A DNA stretch of 64,000 nt. Origin: Flammulina velutipes. Taxonomy: Eukaryota > Basidiomycota > Agaricomycetes > Agaricales > Physalacriaceae. Shown piece after piece: positions 1-12,018 of this stretch. Where the stretch lies: contig CM022371.1 of NCBI GenBank assembly GCA_011800155.1, positions 1 through 64,000 on the forward strand, in the 5' to 3' direction. The notes under the pieces were generated by a model, which saw nothing but the letters and a program-made list of their open reading frames with translations, was not told the origin of the DNA and did no database searches. How positions within the stretch are numbered: position 1 is the first letter of the stretch; every line of letters starts with the position of its first letter. Made by a program: the position numbers and the translations under genes.

Positions 1-1489
1 TTACCGTACGTTATTTCACGAATGTCTTGCCGCTGTTCTCTTGTCTTATGGAAATCTATTGATCCTCTACTCAACGCGCTTTCCGAATTCCAGTCATTAT
101 TCAACCCTGTCTCGACATCGGACCATCTTTTTATTTCCGGATGTTCTCGCTGTGCGAATAAAGTTTTCTTGTGCTGTAGGATCTACGGATGACTAGAGCT
201 AAGACTTGGCGGAATGGAACAACAAAGCCCACCAGTACGACTATGAAAAACGTAGAGATTTCTAATTAGCTATCAGCTGAACGTGAACCGTATCGTTTAC
301 AGCCTTTGCAATACCAACAATCTATACTTGATGACAATTTATTGCGCTAAACGGGGTTCTCATTGTGCCAGACGTGATGATAGAGAGATGAGCGACACTG
401 ATTAAATTGAACTGATGGCCGAGATTGCCGGCGGCCAAATGCTGTCATGTGCATGCTTCATTTTCACGTACAACACGGTGCCTGGCCACTTCAGCCCTTT
501 CCTTTCGACCACGACTGTGTCTTGCTCTCTTCTTCACTCTCTCTCGCACCTCGTCGCTCGGGCCGTTGCTGCCCGTCCGTCTTCGTCCAATCTACGCCGT
601 TGTGCGCTACTGTCCCTCATGGAAACGTACGTTTATTTTCCTCTCTTCATTGACCTTCCCCAGCGTTGACGACAAACTACATTATCGGTAATGTACTATC
701 GTTACTCGTTTCTTCTTTATTTTCAACCACTGACTATGTCCTAGTTCTTTTATGAAACTCGAACGATGTTGTTCTGGTCACTAGGGGTGGGTGTTCCAAT
801 TCAGATTTAGCATAGATTTAGTTGCCGCCACACTACCACCACTATCTTCGCTTGTACTATTAACACAGCCCTTCTCGCTACGCCTGTTACTCGCGATATC
901 CCAATAGTCCTGCTCACGTCGAACCGCTGTCGCCTGTGTTCGTGTCCGCTGCGGGACGTCAAATAACTCACCGCGCCACTGCACCCTCCTGTAGCCTATA
1001 TGTAGTACTTGAACACAATTCATATACAATCCACCGCTGCACTAATATGCGCCTACATTGCTGGTCCCAAGCACCTCCTTTCCGCTACAAATATTGATGC
1101 AACTCATTCAAGAACACACTCGTACTCATTTCTCCTTGAAGCTTCCACACACTCCCCGCCCCCTCCTATCTCTGCCTGCACCGTGCATGCGGGTGTAGTG
1201 TACAGATATATACTCAACTTCTCGCACATCAACTACGTCCTTATTCAAGTTTCTCTAAATCGGTCACTAAAATTATTAAATAAGTACCCGATTGGCGACT
1301 GCCTTCATCCGCCTGACGAACACTCGCAAACCAGATACGAAGAACTGTGTGGTAACCTGGCTGTCCTTGCCGCTACTCATTCAGAATTCTTTTTCCATGA
1401 TGACGAAACGGTATAATTGTTCACGAACTAAAGTAGAATAAGGGAGGAAATGCGATAACAGGTTTTGCATGGACAGCAGTGACGTTCGT
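1..1489. other. No gene recognised
   Basis: Short overlapping open frames occur on both strands, but none has a paralog in the window, a splice pattern or a recognisable domain. I see no RNA gene or repeat. It is probably intergenic, or holds a decayed gene that I cannot read. Confidence 0.4.
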
Positions 1490-2658
1490 TCATCCCGTCC
1501 TACCCCTTACGACGGCCCGCAACTGCCTGTTCTCCTCCTCGACCTTTGCCTTCGCCACCTTCCGCTCTCGCCTTCGCCTCCTCCTCCTTTGCCATTGCCT
1601 CCTCCCTTCCGCATTCTGTTCCTCCAACTTCCTGACTCGCTCCTCGAACTTCTTGCTCATCTCCAACATCTGCCTGTCCTTCAATGGCGCAGCTTCGATC
1701 ACTGCGACGCCTCGCTGTGCTCGGCAATCAGACACAACCCATGCACAGATAACTTGATCTCACCTTCCGCTCTTCCCTTTTAGCCAGCATTGTCCTCTCG
1801 TACTCCCCCCATCTCTTCCTATACTCCGCCGTCAACACGGGAACACTCTGCTTCTCCTTGGGCTTGAAGCTGCCAAAAATACCCATCAATTTCCCTGCCT
1901 TGCCTCCCGACGACGGAAACTCCTCCAGCAGAAACCCTCCCTTCTTCTCCGCCAACACGATACCCCACATCATGCTGACGAACCAGAAGCACATAGTTGT
2001 CACCAAGCAATAGCGACTAGAGCTATCACTGATGACCTTTGCGATGGTGAGAACGTCTTCGAGGAGAAAGGGAGAGTCGGGACGGAAAGTGAGCTTCGCG
2101 ATGACCTTTGAATCTCCCATGATGGATTGCTTGAGAAACCTAATTTCATCCGACGCGCTCCCTTTTCTGCCGCGTAATAAAAACTCGCAAGAAGCACGAC
2201 TCGACGTCTTCACCGACTGGGAGAGACTCCTGGGGTTCATCGTAGCCTTCGCATCGTCGCCTGGCACTGGCAGAAGGCCGGCGACCGCATCGTCGTCGAA
2301 TTCCAAAGTCGTTGCCCCCGTCGACTGCACGACCGTCACGTTGCGCACCCGCCTTCTCCATTCGGGACAACACGTCCATGACCTGCGGATCGATACGTCG
2401 CTCCACCATAAGATGAGCCTCGTCCTTGACCTTCCCCTCGTCGTCACGCCAGGCCACATCCAACACGATGGACTCATGTTCCCAGCCAGACTGCTCTTTG
2501 AGAATGCCAAAAGTTTGTACGACAACGTCCCCAGGCAAATCGGGAAGAGCCTTGAAAGCAAGGAGGAGGTCCGTGGCATTGGTGGCACCAACAGTACCGA
2601 TGAAGAGAGGGTGTCGGGTTTCGCTCGTTCCACTGTCAGATTGCCCGAGGGACGACAT
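1490..2658 (-). CDS. Hypothetical membrane-anchored coiled-coil protein, three exons
   Basis: Proposed exons are 2349-2658, 1764-2260 and 1490-1714. The 88-nt and 49-nt introns have GT-AG ends and phases that agree (1 and 0), giving 343 residues. The reason for splicing is that three separate frames each read well in turn. The N-terminal part is a soluble domain with acidic stretches. Near residue 190 lies a hydrophobic, aromatic-rich stretch (YCLVTTMCFWFVSMMW), either a membrane segment or a buried helix. The last 80 residues form a charged coiled coil ending in an Arg/Lys run. The layout (polar domain, CxWF-type motif, basic helical tail) resembles proteins of unknown function common in mushroom genomes; that resemblance is from memory and no function is claimed. 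The first intron is the least certain part of the model. Confidence 0.55.
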
Positions 2659-4227
2659 GAAGGACCTGAACAGACGACGAATGCCCGTAAAAATCCCATG
2701 AGGTGCAGCGCGAGACTGGGGAAAGACTATTTCAACGAAGCTTCAAGCTAAACGTGGTATGAAATGAAAAGCACTCAACGATGATCTACTTTTATCACCA
2801 CGTGACTCGCCGTCGCATCTGTGAAATGCAATAAAAAAATACTACTGCATGTGAGAGCGTACGCGAGAGGGTAACTGTACCATGGAAGTCCTACCTCCGT
2901 CTTGAGTTGCGAGAACGGGACACATTTAAAGGTTCACAACATGTCGTCATGCGTAAACACCGCCGCCTCGCGTAAACAGCGCACAGAACGAGCACACAGC
3001 GTGTCTGGGCCCATTCACTTCTGCTTCTTTCACCACATGGTAACTGCGGCGAACGTTGGCACAACGAACATGCCTACAAACTAGATGCCCATAATCACCG
3101 AGACACCCCTCGCCGGGAGAGTCCCGACGCGTCGTCTACAACCTCGAGCGGACACCCGGATAACTGTTGTAAACTGTAGAATTAGATGGTGGCGCCAGAC
3201 GAATGTAGATTTGAAAAAGAAGCGATCAACGGCTAATGCCTCCTCACGGCTTCCATTGCTTCAGGGCCCAGGTCTATGTCGGTGCCCCACTGAAAAAAAC
3301 GTCGCTCGAGCGTGCCGGGCTGCAATTACCTGGGCATGATCAATGAGATAAATTTTACTTTTTTGCTCCAAAATTTTCCCTCTCATCATCTGCTCAGGAA
3401 ATACTACTTATACTTCTCGCCCACTGCCAAAAGAGATCAATCAATACAGCACTTTGCCATTGACGGCTGTTCAGCATCATTTCGACTCACTCGCTAGGCG
3501 GTAATTGCCGACCATGACGTCGGAGGTGCATCTACTGTGTGCCGCCGTTGCTTGAACACAGGGTAGCAGCAAGGGCTGGCAAGGGATTGAAAACAAGGTT
3601 GTATTTTGTGCTCAAGCCAGGAACAGTGACGACTTTACTCACGTACTGACAACGCATCCAAGTGAGCTGTGTCCCTCTACTGGCGCATAGCGTACCGTAC
3701 GATTGAATTGTTGAAATCTCAAGCTAGCCGACGCACCCCGCCACATTAGTCAGCATTTCGTCGCGCCTCTTCGTGCCATTTCTGGACCTTTAGTAGCTTA
3801 CTTGTACTCAGAGCCTTCTAAGTATTATGTGTGCTAAGTATATAAACAGTTGGTTGTACCCAGTAGATAGTAATTAAACCCCCTCCGTTGTCGAACAGAA
3901 ATATGTACTGAAAAGCTACGTGTCCACTCCAACGCGTTCTTAGACGCTGAACAACACTTGCGCCACATTTCGACTTACCACGCTCTAATTGCCGTGCAGA
4001 CCTACGTCCCCCTGCCTCCACTCAGTTGACACCCGTAATCTCAAGCACAATTCGTTCTTTCTTCTTATCACGACCCACGGCAGAGTGCTAGAAGCAGACA
4101 TCCGTTTTCACTATTTTTCTTCATATGATTCCATTTCTTTAGCGATCACGGCGAACAGTGGACAACGGCTTTGGGAAACACTGAATAAATACATCTCCCC
4201 GAGACACAATTCCCAAAGGTCAACCGC
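2659..4227. other. No gene recognised
   Basis: Only short unrelated open frames are seen. No repeat shared with the rest of the window and no RNA gene were noticed. Confidence 0.35.
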
Positions 4228-4334
4228 TCACACTTCAAGACAAAAGTAATCTACGTAAACATCTGTCACTTGAACATTCTCGTTGACCGCTCTCCACTTC
4301 TCCATCACATCTGGTGCCCACTCCGTGACCCTTG

Positions 4335-5891
4335 TCAAGATTCCTCTGCGTACCCTTCCAGAAACGGGAACTGCATCACCTTCAACTCCGTGAGACGATG
4401 CAGAGACCGACTTGCTTCCCCGCTTCTAGATAGAACTAAGTCCAAGAGACCATGTGGGAATAAGTCTAGGACTTCCGGAGCGAATCCCAACGTCGTCATT
4501 TGAGGTAACAGGATGTCATCCTCGCGACCCTCAGATATCTCCAAAGCTGCCAACACCTCACCATTGACAATCCCTGAGTCGACGTACAAAGCCCTAACAG
4601 AGACGCAAGCTCTGAGGAACGCGAGTAGTGATTCCACACTACTGCCGCAGGCTACGGCACTCCCTAGCCTGAGATTATGGATACGCTGGATGGCTCCACC
4701 GAACCTGGGATATTCCTTCGACCCACTTGCATCGAAATCCAGCCAAAGAGTAATTATTGACGGAAGGACTAGGAGGTCCGGGATCTGAGGAACACAGTGC
4801 AGGATGCTCAGAGTGTGTAGGCTGGGAAGGACGACAGGCGTTTGGATATTGGCGACCTGGATTGATTCCTCGTCGACCTGGGTTATCACGAGCTCCTCCA
4901 ATGCGACACATGAGGGAAGATGCCAAATCGATACTGCCTGACAATGGAAGAATCTGACGTTTGCCCATGACAGTTCCACCATCCCGACTGCCCACTCCGT
5001 CAGCGCAACACGAGTCACATTCGGTGTGTACCAGCGAACGGGACCGACCACAGCGCCATGGATCTCCATAAACGTCAACGTCAGGTCGCTTAACCGTTCA
5101 AACACGATCCCGGTAAACATCGAAGTCAGACCGTGGTGTACGTTCTTCAATTCTGCCGTCCTCCACCGGCTCGTCGATGCCCGTAACGACTGGAAACATG
5201 TCACCAGGAGGACGTGGTCTGACACAGGCCAACGGGTGACTGGATCCATCATGGTACCGGACACGCGGACATGCAAGTCGCTACGCCCGGAGCGGCGGAG
5301 CAACAATTCTAGCCATGACAATAAATTTGCTCTGCGCGCCGCCCCTACCTGAAAGGAGAGAGGATGGATATTGACGGTCGACCACAAACTGGGAGAGCTC
5401 AGGACCAAATTCCGCCACCCATGGGAAACACGAGACAGTGTCCAAGGGGCGTCCTCTGGCACCATGGAAAGCGCATCGCGATCGTACGTCGCCATCAGCG
5501 TACACCATTCGAAGATGCTGAACAGAATATCATCAGGGATCGAGCGGATTGGATGAAGGGCTCCTTTGTGTCGGAAGATGGACGACTCGACGGCACTTCT
5601 TGCGTCTTTGACACGCTTCAAGGCCACCTCTAGCGCCGAAGCCAAATTATCGAGTTGACCTCCGAATATTTCTGCACGCTCCAGACTTGCTGCTAGAATC
5701 GAAAGACCTAACTTATCAGGTCCAAGGTTGGTGAACAGATAGGGTTCAAGCTGTGGGTCGCGCACGCTGGTCTTTTCAACAGCGTTGAACAAGCATAACG
5801 CACACTTTGACGTTTCACTGAAGATGAACTCAACAACTTGTACGTTTCATAGTATGTGTACCACTTGCCTCGGAATTTGCATCTCTAACAT
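4335..5891 (-). CDS. F-box/LRR protein, family I copy 1, C-terminally truncated by a frameshift
   Basis: Exon 1 is 5869-5891 (eight codons from ATG), followed by a 51-nt intron at 5818-5868 that starts GCAAGT and ends CAG; exon 2 is 4335-5817. The ATG choice rests on the same exon 1/intron structure in the copies at 8.4 and 16.3 kb. The N-terminus carries a KCALC motif. A helical, probably coiled-coil stretch follows, then an F-box (HPIRSIPDDILFSIFEWCT), then an LRR-like region with repeated L..L.L segments. F-box proteins usually bind Skp1 and deliver substrates to SCF ubiquitin ligases; that role is family knowledge, not seen here. The stop at 4335 comes about 40 residues early. The paralogs' last segment (WV/MxES..ME.W...NVRV) continues in another frame to a stop at 4228-4230, so one base appears lost in the G run near 4356. 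The product may be functional but shortened. Confidence 0.8.
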
Positions 5892-6800
5892 GCGTACGAA
5901 TCAGTCAACTCTTCTGTTCTTCCTCTTCCACTACAAATCTGCCCAACAGAAAGTTTCTTGAGCGTATTGAACAGAGGGTGATTCGCATCTATTACGCGGC
6001 GCAAACCTATACATTTCGCCGAACCTTGGAGTACGTAACGACACGACTCTCTCATGCTTACTAACTATCTGGAATGCCTACCCCTTTGGCACACCATAAA
6101 CCGCACCCTGACAGGCTGAACCTACATACAATAAAATGGAAATGCGCGATTGTGCTTATGTGTTTGTGGAACAGCCTGCAGATGTGTATCTCTACCCCGT
6201 ATCGCACCGATAACATACCTATCTATTCAAGGAATACATCTCTCTGACGTTTAAAGCTTAAGGAACTCCAACTTCTGCACGACCGGTCTGATTGAAAAAC
6301 GTGGCGCTACAATGCCCTTGTTGGCAAACACGCTATCGACCTCACCTGGTCCCCATACACATTCCTCTCTCGGTCGACAAAGCCTGGTCTAACCCTCGAC
6401 GCCCCACTTCTCTTTCATTCGAGCATCCAGGCAGCGGCCACTTCGACACTGGTTCCAATCACATCGTTCTTCTCTTCCAAATATTACACCTTAATCCATG
6501 CATATCCTAAGTTTCGCACACTCTTTAAACGAAGCAAAAAAAAACCCACCAGTGCCTAGACTCTCACTACAACTACGAATATGTATATATATATATAAAA
6601 GAATGAACAAAAGACTCAAAGTCGGAGGGGCTTCAAATACTACAGAACATCTTTTCGGGTGGGTGTTTTCTTCTCAAAAATGCGTTCAGCCGACTTACCT
6701 ATTGCGAACGTCTCGAACATATACTCGCAACCAAAGACATGATATATACATATGTGCGACACTAATACTCCCTCCCCCGAAAAAAAAAACCTGTCATAAA
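5892..6800. other. Intergenic, with a TA microsatellite
   Basis: No gene is recognised. A TA-rich simple repeat lies at about 6581-6598, beyond the 3' end of the next F-box gene. Other open frames are short and unsupported. Confidence 0.4.
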
Positions 6801-8474
6801 CTATCGAAAACGAAACGATTCTACAAAAACTTCATTGACCCGAACGTTCTGAACAACCTCTCTCCATCTTTCCAGCACCTCTGGCGCCGACTCAGCCATC
6901 CATTTCAACAGATCATCAAGACGTTCATCGCCAAAAGCGGTGTCTACCATCAGCCTCAGCTCCGCCAGACTGCGCACACGTGAACTGTCTCCTTCACTCC
7001 AAGACTGGACGACATCCAAGAGTTCTTGTGGAAACTGATCAAGTAAGGCCTGATCAAAACCTAACGTCGTCAATTGCGGTAACACCCCTCCAATCCGAGG
7101 ATCGCGAGAATCCCCAAGAGCTCCTAAGACATGGCAGCACTCAAACCCGCTGTACACACATAACGCCTCCACAGAAACACACTCTCCCAGAAATCTGATC
7201 AGAGACGCTGTTTCGCCCGAATGAACATACCGGCTTTCCAGCCTAAGATTCTTGACACGACGAACGGCTCCTCGTAACTTGGGGTAGACGTGGGGCTGCG
7301 CTGCGTCGAAAGCCATCCACAGGGTGTTGATCGATGGAAGATCAAGGAGGTCCGATAGGGAGAGAAAGGAGTGTGACATGCAGAGAGTGTGTACACTGGG
7401 GAGCGTGATGACGGGCCCAAAATTGGCCGCTCCGATGGCCGTCTGGTCGACATACGCTAGCGTAAGCTCCTCCACGCCAACACACACCGGAAGATGCCAA
7501 ATCGATGCGGCTTCACAGTGAAAAACTCTCACACTGTCCCAGGACGGCAACACCGTCCCTATAGCGCACTCTGCAAGCTTCACATGTGTGAGGTTCGGTG
7601 TATAGAGCCGAACAGGAGCGAGGACACCGTCAACATCCTCCCGAAACTCGAGCGTCAGCTCTCTTAGCCGCTCGAAGACAATCCCCGAAAACATCGCAAT
7701 TAATGCTGGCCGTACATCCTTCAGCGACGCCGTCCTCCACCGGTTCGTCGTCGACCGTAGCGCTCGTACACCTCTGACTACAAGTGCTTCGTCTGAGCGT
7801 GGCCTACCGCTAACCATGTAGAGACCAGAAACCCGGATATTCAAGTCGCATTCCGCAGAGCGACGAATCATCAACTCCAGGCGGGCCAACGCCTTCGTCC
7901 TGCTGGCCGCCCCTAGTGGGGTGCTCAGAGGACGGATGTTGATGTATGACCACAGACTCGGCCATGACAGTGCCAACTCCCGCCAACGACAGCAAACGCA
8001 AGCCAACGTCCAAGGTGAGTTCCGAGGCACCATCGAAGGCGCATCCATATCGTACGTCGCTAGAAGGGTACACCACTCGAATACGCCGAACAGAACGTCA
8101 TCAGGGACCGAGCGTATGGGATGAAGGGCTCCTTTGTGCCTGAGAATGATCGACTCGATTGCATTTCTCGCATCTTTGACACGCTGCAAGGCCGCCTGTA
8201 GCTCTGAAGCGAAATCATCCAGTTGCCGACCAAGTATTTCTGCACGCTCAAGGCTTGCTCCTAGAATCGAACGCCCTGCTTTGTCCGGAGCACTGTTGGT
8301 GAACAGATAGCGCTCAAACTGTGTCTCGAGCGCGCCCTGCAATTCGACAGCGTTGAAAGCGCATAACGCGCATTTCGAAGTCGGACTGCCATCACCTTCA
8401 ACAACTTGTATACCTTGTAGACGAGCCACTTGCCTGGGTGATGGACCGACTGAGATGCTTGCAAATCGTCCCAT
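6801..8474 (-). CDS. F-box/LRR protein, family I copy 2
   Basis: Exon 1 is 8434-8474, the intron 8386-8433 (48 nt, GCAAGT...GCAG) and exon 2 6801-8385, giving 541 residues. The intron is a multiple of three without a stop, so an unspliced reading adds 16 residues that have no counterpart in copy 3; the paralogs show it is an intron. The protein has a KCALC motif near residue 18, a helical segment at about 55-95, an F-box at about 102-150 (HPIRSVPDDVLFGVFEWCT) and then LRR-like repeats to a C-terminal helix with VRVNEVFVE. It is the most complete member of family I. The expected role is substrate recognition in an SCF ubiquitin ligase; the substrate is unknown. It lies in tandem with copy 1 in the same orientation. 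Confidence 0.85.
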   Translation of the reverse strand: MGRFASISVGPSPRQVARLQGIQVVEGDGSPTSKCALCAFNAVELQGALETQFERYLFTNSAPDKAGRSILGASLERAEILGRQLDDFASELQAALQRVKDARNAIESIILRHKGALHPIRSVPDDVLFGVFEWCTLLATYDMDAPSMVPRNSPWTLACVCCRWRELALSWPSLWSYINIRPLSTPLGAASRTKALARLELMIRRSAECDLNIRVSGLYMVSGRPRSDEALVVRGVRALRSTTNRWRTASLKDVRPALIAMFSGIVFERLRELTLEFREDVDGVLAPVRLYTPNLTHVKLAECAIGTVLPSWDSVRVFHCEAASIWHLPVCVGVEELTLAYVDQTAIGAANFGPVITLPSVHTLCMSHSFLSLSDLLDLPSINTLWMAFDAAQPHVYPKLRGAVRRVKNLRLESRYVHSGETASLIRFLGECVSVEALCVYSGFECCHVLGALGDSRDPRIGGVLPQLTTLGFDQALLDQFPQELLDVVQSWSEGDSSRVRSLAELRLMVDTAFGDERLDDLLKWMAESAPEVLERWREVVQNVRVNEVFVESFRFR

Positions 8475-8825
8475 TGCCTGTAACCAATCTGCAACGTTCT
8501 GGCTGATGGACGTAACTGGTGAAACAAGCTCTCATGTTTTTCACCGTTGATTATACCTCCGTGATCTAATCAAACAGACGGTCACTGGTTCGATACTCGC
8601 GCGAGACAATAGGTCCTTCTCCGTAGACTTGCATCAAATGATGGGTTCGACTCATTGTATCAGTATATAACACACTTCATAAACAGCGTTGGAAAAACCT
8701 GAACCAAACCCAAATTCCTCTTCCTTCCGCCTCTCCACTCATACTCACACCACTTCGTTCACGAATACCATCGACCGTAACTGTTCTGAATGATACCTCC
8801 CTAATCCCTTCACCACATACCGCGT
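8475..8825. other. Intergenic between F-box copy 2 and the 1.3-kb repeat
   Basis: No coding signal is seen. It probably contains the promoter of the minus-strand F-box gene; no clear TATA box was identified. Confidence 0.35.
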
Positions 8826-8848
8826 TGCACGCCTTTGCCACGCGACGC

Positions 8849-8896
8849 GGTCAACACCTGGCTAAAGCGAGGCTATTCGGCCTTGCCGAAATGACC
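8849..8896. other. Potential three-way-junction hairpin, left copy
   Basis: An outer GGTCA/TGACC stem encloses two adjacent hairpins, ACCTGGCT/AGCGAGGC (one mismatch) and TTCGGC/GCCGAA. The same arrangement, better paired, is in the right copy at 13022-13069. Function unknown; it could be a transposon sub-terminal structure or an RNA fold. Confidence 0.5.
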
Positions 8897-9779
8897 TCTT
8901 TGAGAAGACAATATAATTTCGTTTACTCTTGCCTTGTTCACCAGAACTACTGATATACTTCAAAACTTCAAAAACCTTGACCACCTTATTGGTTCAAAAG
9001 CGTAATGCAGTGGATGTGGCGCCAACTCCCATCTGCTCCACGACCCTACGTACATTTCCTACCGACAACAAACACAACGCTTTTCACCCAAGGACTACTG
9101 CTACACAAATAATAAGCTTCACCGCAATGAAACTGCACGGTATTGCTTCGACTGCATACGCAACGGAACAGGCACCGAATCAGCGCTGACCACCTGCATG
9201 CACACAGCCACAGCGAACTCCTTCGATCACGATCAATCTATACGATTTCGGTACGCGACGGACCCGAATCCACAATGGCACCGAGGATCGTGAATTCCGA
9301 TTGCAGAACGTTCCATAACGAGACTACACGACTCGCCAGAACTACGTATATCGTAATTAACATTTCTATCACCGTGCTGCCACCTTCATGATCTCTTCGA
9401 CACTAACACGCTCCACCTCGACACCCACTTTGTCAACACGCCACACTATCAAATTTCGCACAGCAAAAACCCACTTGCCTACACGTCCTTCCTGCTCCTT
9501 GCCCATAAATTGACTTTTCCCCCCCAGGATATCACTCTGACCTGTCCTCACTATTCTGGCCGGCTACCTGCTCAATTCCCTAACACAGCGTCCGCACACC
9601 TGAATGTCTTTGCGCCAGAAGAAGCTAGGAGACAAGTGTCACACTTCGGTCAAAGGCGTCCAGTCTTATCACCGGAGTGCGGACCGGACAACCTGCTCAC
9701 GCGCCTAAACTTCGCTGCCAGTACCTCCACCACTTCCAACGCATCGTGCACTCTTCCCTCAAAATAAATACGGAACGGT

Positions 9780-9998
9780 ATGGAAACTTTAGCCTTGCCA
9801 GACACAAATCCCGAGACCCCGGCCCCGGACGAGAAGAAGAGGATCGCCAAGGAGGCTTACTCGAAAGCGCTCAGGCAATTGGGACGACATCGCAGGTCCA
9901 CAGATAGAGTAAGTTTTCAATAACATTCCCCCTCGAGGCTCCCCAAGAGATGATAGATTCAGCGGTACTAACCTTAGCACTGCCAATGGAGAACCTGA
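9780..9998 (+). CDS. Small two-exon reading frame in the left direct repeat, hypothetical
   Basis: Exon 1 is 9780-9908 (43 codons from ATG). A 69-nt intron follows at 9909-9977 with a consensus GTAAGT donor, a TACTAAC branch site and a TTAG acceptor; exon 2 is 9978-9998, ending in TGA. The product would be 49 residues, Pro/Asp-rich at the start and Lys/Arg-rich at the end (GRHRRSTDR). Alternatively exon 1 is the first exon of the longer gene ending at 12018. The identical frame and splice sites occur in the right copy. No homology is recognised. Confidence 0.4.
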
Positions 9999-10027
9999 TA
10001 TATCTCAAACAGTAGCATGGAAATTAT

Positions 10028-10098
10028 GCCCAGCTAGTTCAATGGTAGCGTCGTCTGTCGGGATCTTTCGGTCTCACGTTCGAGTCTGGCTGAGTGTA
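10028..10098 (+). other. tRNA-like (A-box/B-box) module, degenerate
   Basis: An A-box-like TAGTTCAATGGTAG and a B-box-like ACGTTCGAGTC are spaced as in a tRNA, and the ends can pair partly. The anticodon and T stems do not pair, so a functional tRNA is unlikely. It may be a pseudo-tRNA or the head of a tRNA-derived SINE. A near-identical copy is at 14113-14183. Confidence 0.4.
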
Positions 10099-10216
10099 TG
10101 TCTATATCATCACAACACTTTTTGGATTTCTTTGATCTCCGCTCTTTTGGAGTAGCTATAAGTCATCTCAATTCAATACAGACGCGCCAGAGGCAACAGA
10201 TTCTATTACCCTCCAC

Positions 10217-11240
10217 GACGACCAGTAGTTTGAATAACTTGAACAATCAACTTGCTGAAAACGGTCATCGCCGAATACGGAATATTCCGAAACGTGGTCT
10301 TACATGAACCACCATCAACAATCCGCCCCCTCGTTCACCTGTCCTCCTGGCTAACGCCAGTGGGTGGGACCAGTCTGCTTAGCGTAAGCACCCCGCCATC
10401 CCGCATCGACTTGCCCTCCCGGATTATGGGAGGACGACTCTCCAGTTGGAGATCCGTATACCGAATTACCTCCCACGCGGGACCGACCACCAGACCGACC
10501 ACACGCTCCGTGGTGAATAAGGCGTTCAAGCAACACTACAAGAAAAACGAGAATTCAATCAGCAGTGGCAATCTTCCAGTGTGGAAACAGGATGGAAAGT
10601 AGTAAGTCATTCTATCTTACGTTCGCCAGAGCGCTAACCAACGCCTCCAAGTATTAATTTACTGGACATTCCCAACACTATAGCATCGTTGTCAGGGATA
10701 CGATATCGTTCCAATCGTATATGCATTCCACCTCTAACGTGCCCGCCTATGAACACCTTCGACCGATACACCCTGATCCGGGCGTTATATCAAGCAGCTA
10801 CCAGACAAAGGCGAACCACGTACGATGGCTGCCCATTAGTCCAAATAGTGAAATGCCTCAACCTCGCTACGCTCACCTTCACCCCTCCGCCACCCCGAAT
10901 CGGTTATGCCTACGAAGCCCTCTAGACTACGTTCTTTCGACTGCCCGCTGTCCGTGTAGCTGGAGGCTAAATCATCTATGCCTACCCAGCCCCATCGCCC
11001 CTACGTTTCGATCTCGTGAATCCGTTCGCATTATCTGGACCGACTATCCACCCGCCTTGTCCCCCGTCATGTCCTAATCCCGCCTACCCGCCAACTTGTA
11101 CTTGATTCGGAGTCCGCATTTCCCGTTTCGGTCCACTCACATCGGTCAACCGTCCCGACGTCATTCCCCGCCCACATACGCTCCCTCTTCCGCCAGCCCG
11201 ACCAATACCTCTTCCGTCAACTCGTCGATTGCTCAATTAG
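10217..11240 (+). other. Possible upstream exons of the 11.2-12.0 kb gene
   Basis: Proline- and tyrosine-rich open segments occur in two frames (10252-10602 and 10689-10925) with donor-like GT sites, for example GTAAGT near 10600. They could be 5' exons of the gene ending at 12018, but no splice chain could be fixed with confidence. Confidence 0.3.
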
Positions 11241-12018
11241 GATCCCGTCCTCTCGCCGTCGTCCCCGCCCCGGACCCAGCCTCCTTTGGTCACAGCGACC
11301 AACACCATTCCGATCGACTCGTACTTTGCTTCTCTCGCACTACTCGTTGCCCCGCCATCGCTCGCCGGCCCGTAAGTCCTTTCCATTTCCGTCAACTTGC
11401 CGACTTAGCTGCTGAGGTCTACTTACGACGTGTTATTCGCTATTCCACGAACGGTCGCGTCCACTAACTTCAAACGTACCACCGTACAACCAAAGTGAGT
11501 GGGTATTCGTCGATCGCGACTAGCTAAATTGTACAGAATGGCTATCTACACATTCCACGTCTACATCGCCAACTCCTACGCCCGAAACGCCCCGACCGAC
11601 GCCATGCAACTGCTCAATTGGCACCTGAACCATCTCGATTGGGTCGCGGATTGCGTCGCGCATCAGGCGCCTCGCTTGCTCTCAGAGTTGGGATTCATTC
11701 CCCCTACTTGGTTTATCGCGTAAGTTGTTTTATTTATTCGGCTTACTTTGTAACTTGGGTTTCAGCCGCCTCCCCGAGGGCGTACACGAGCACGAGCACC
11801 GCACACTCCGCGCTTTCGATTATCACGACCGCATCCGCTGGACGAGCCATTGCTTGCATAGCAAAGAAGGCCACCACCTGAACTGCCCCTACAAAAGTTG
11901 GGATTACTTGGCACACCCCACCAACAAGCCGAGGCCAACCGTCGACGACTTCCAGGTGACATATGGGGGAATTGCTGCAATTATCGATGCGTGGGACCCG
12001 ATCATACAAAACTACTAG
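11241..12018 (+). CDS. Hypothetical multi-exon protein, 3' exons
   Basis: Four exons chain in frame: 11241-11371, 11417-11494, 11537-11719 and 11766-12018. The introns are 45, 42 and 46 nt with GTAAGT/GTGAGT donors and GAG/CAG/CAG acceptors. Phases agree throughout, and the joined frame gives about 214 residues to a TAG stop. An in-frame TAG just before 11241 sits at a plausible acceptor (AATTAG), so further 5' exons are expected. The C-terminal half is rich in His, Trp and Tyr (EHEHRTL, KEGHHLNCPYK, WDYLAHP). That may indicate metal binding or a structural protein, but I do not recognise the family. It lies between the two 1.3-kb direct repeats, and the left repeat may carry its promoter or first exon. 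Confidence 0.5.

Larger units (their letters stand above)
8826..10216 (+). repeat. Direct repeat, left copy (about 1.3 kb)
   Basis: This segment recurs in direct orientation at 13001-14279. From about 9065 to 10160 the copies are nearly identical. Differences are single substitutions, a deletion of roughly 90 bp near 8905-9000 in the other copy and a 28-bp indel near 10173. It carries a potential three-way-junction hairpin at 8849-8896, a small two-exon reading frame at 9780-9998 and a tRNA-like module at 10028-10098. The internal interval (10.2-13.0 kb) encodes no recognisable polymerase, so an LTR retrotransposon is possible but unproven. Confidence 0.85.

Noticed and set aside
1728..2699. 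A single 323-codon minus-strand gene
   Set aside because: Its N-terminal part (Cys/Trp/Arg-rich) looks non-coding while another frame reads well there; a spliced three-exon model fits better.
8386..8433. Reading through this stretch as coding in F-box copy 2
   Set aside because: It is open by chance (48 nt, no stop); copies 1 and 3 carry stops in the equivalent stretch and share GC-AG splice signals.
10028..10098. Functional tRNA gene
   Set aside because: A- and B-box-like motifs are present, but the anticodon and T stems do not pair.
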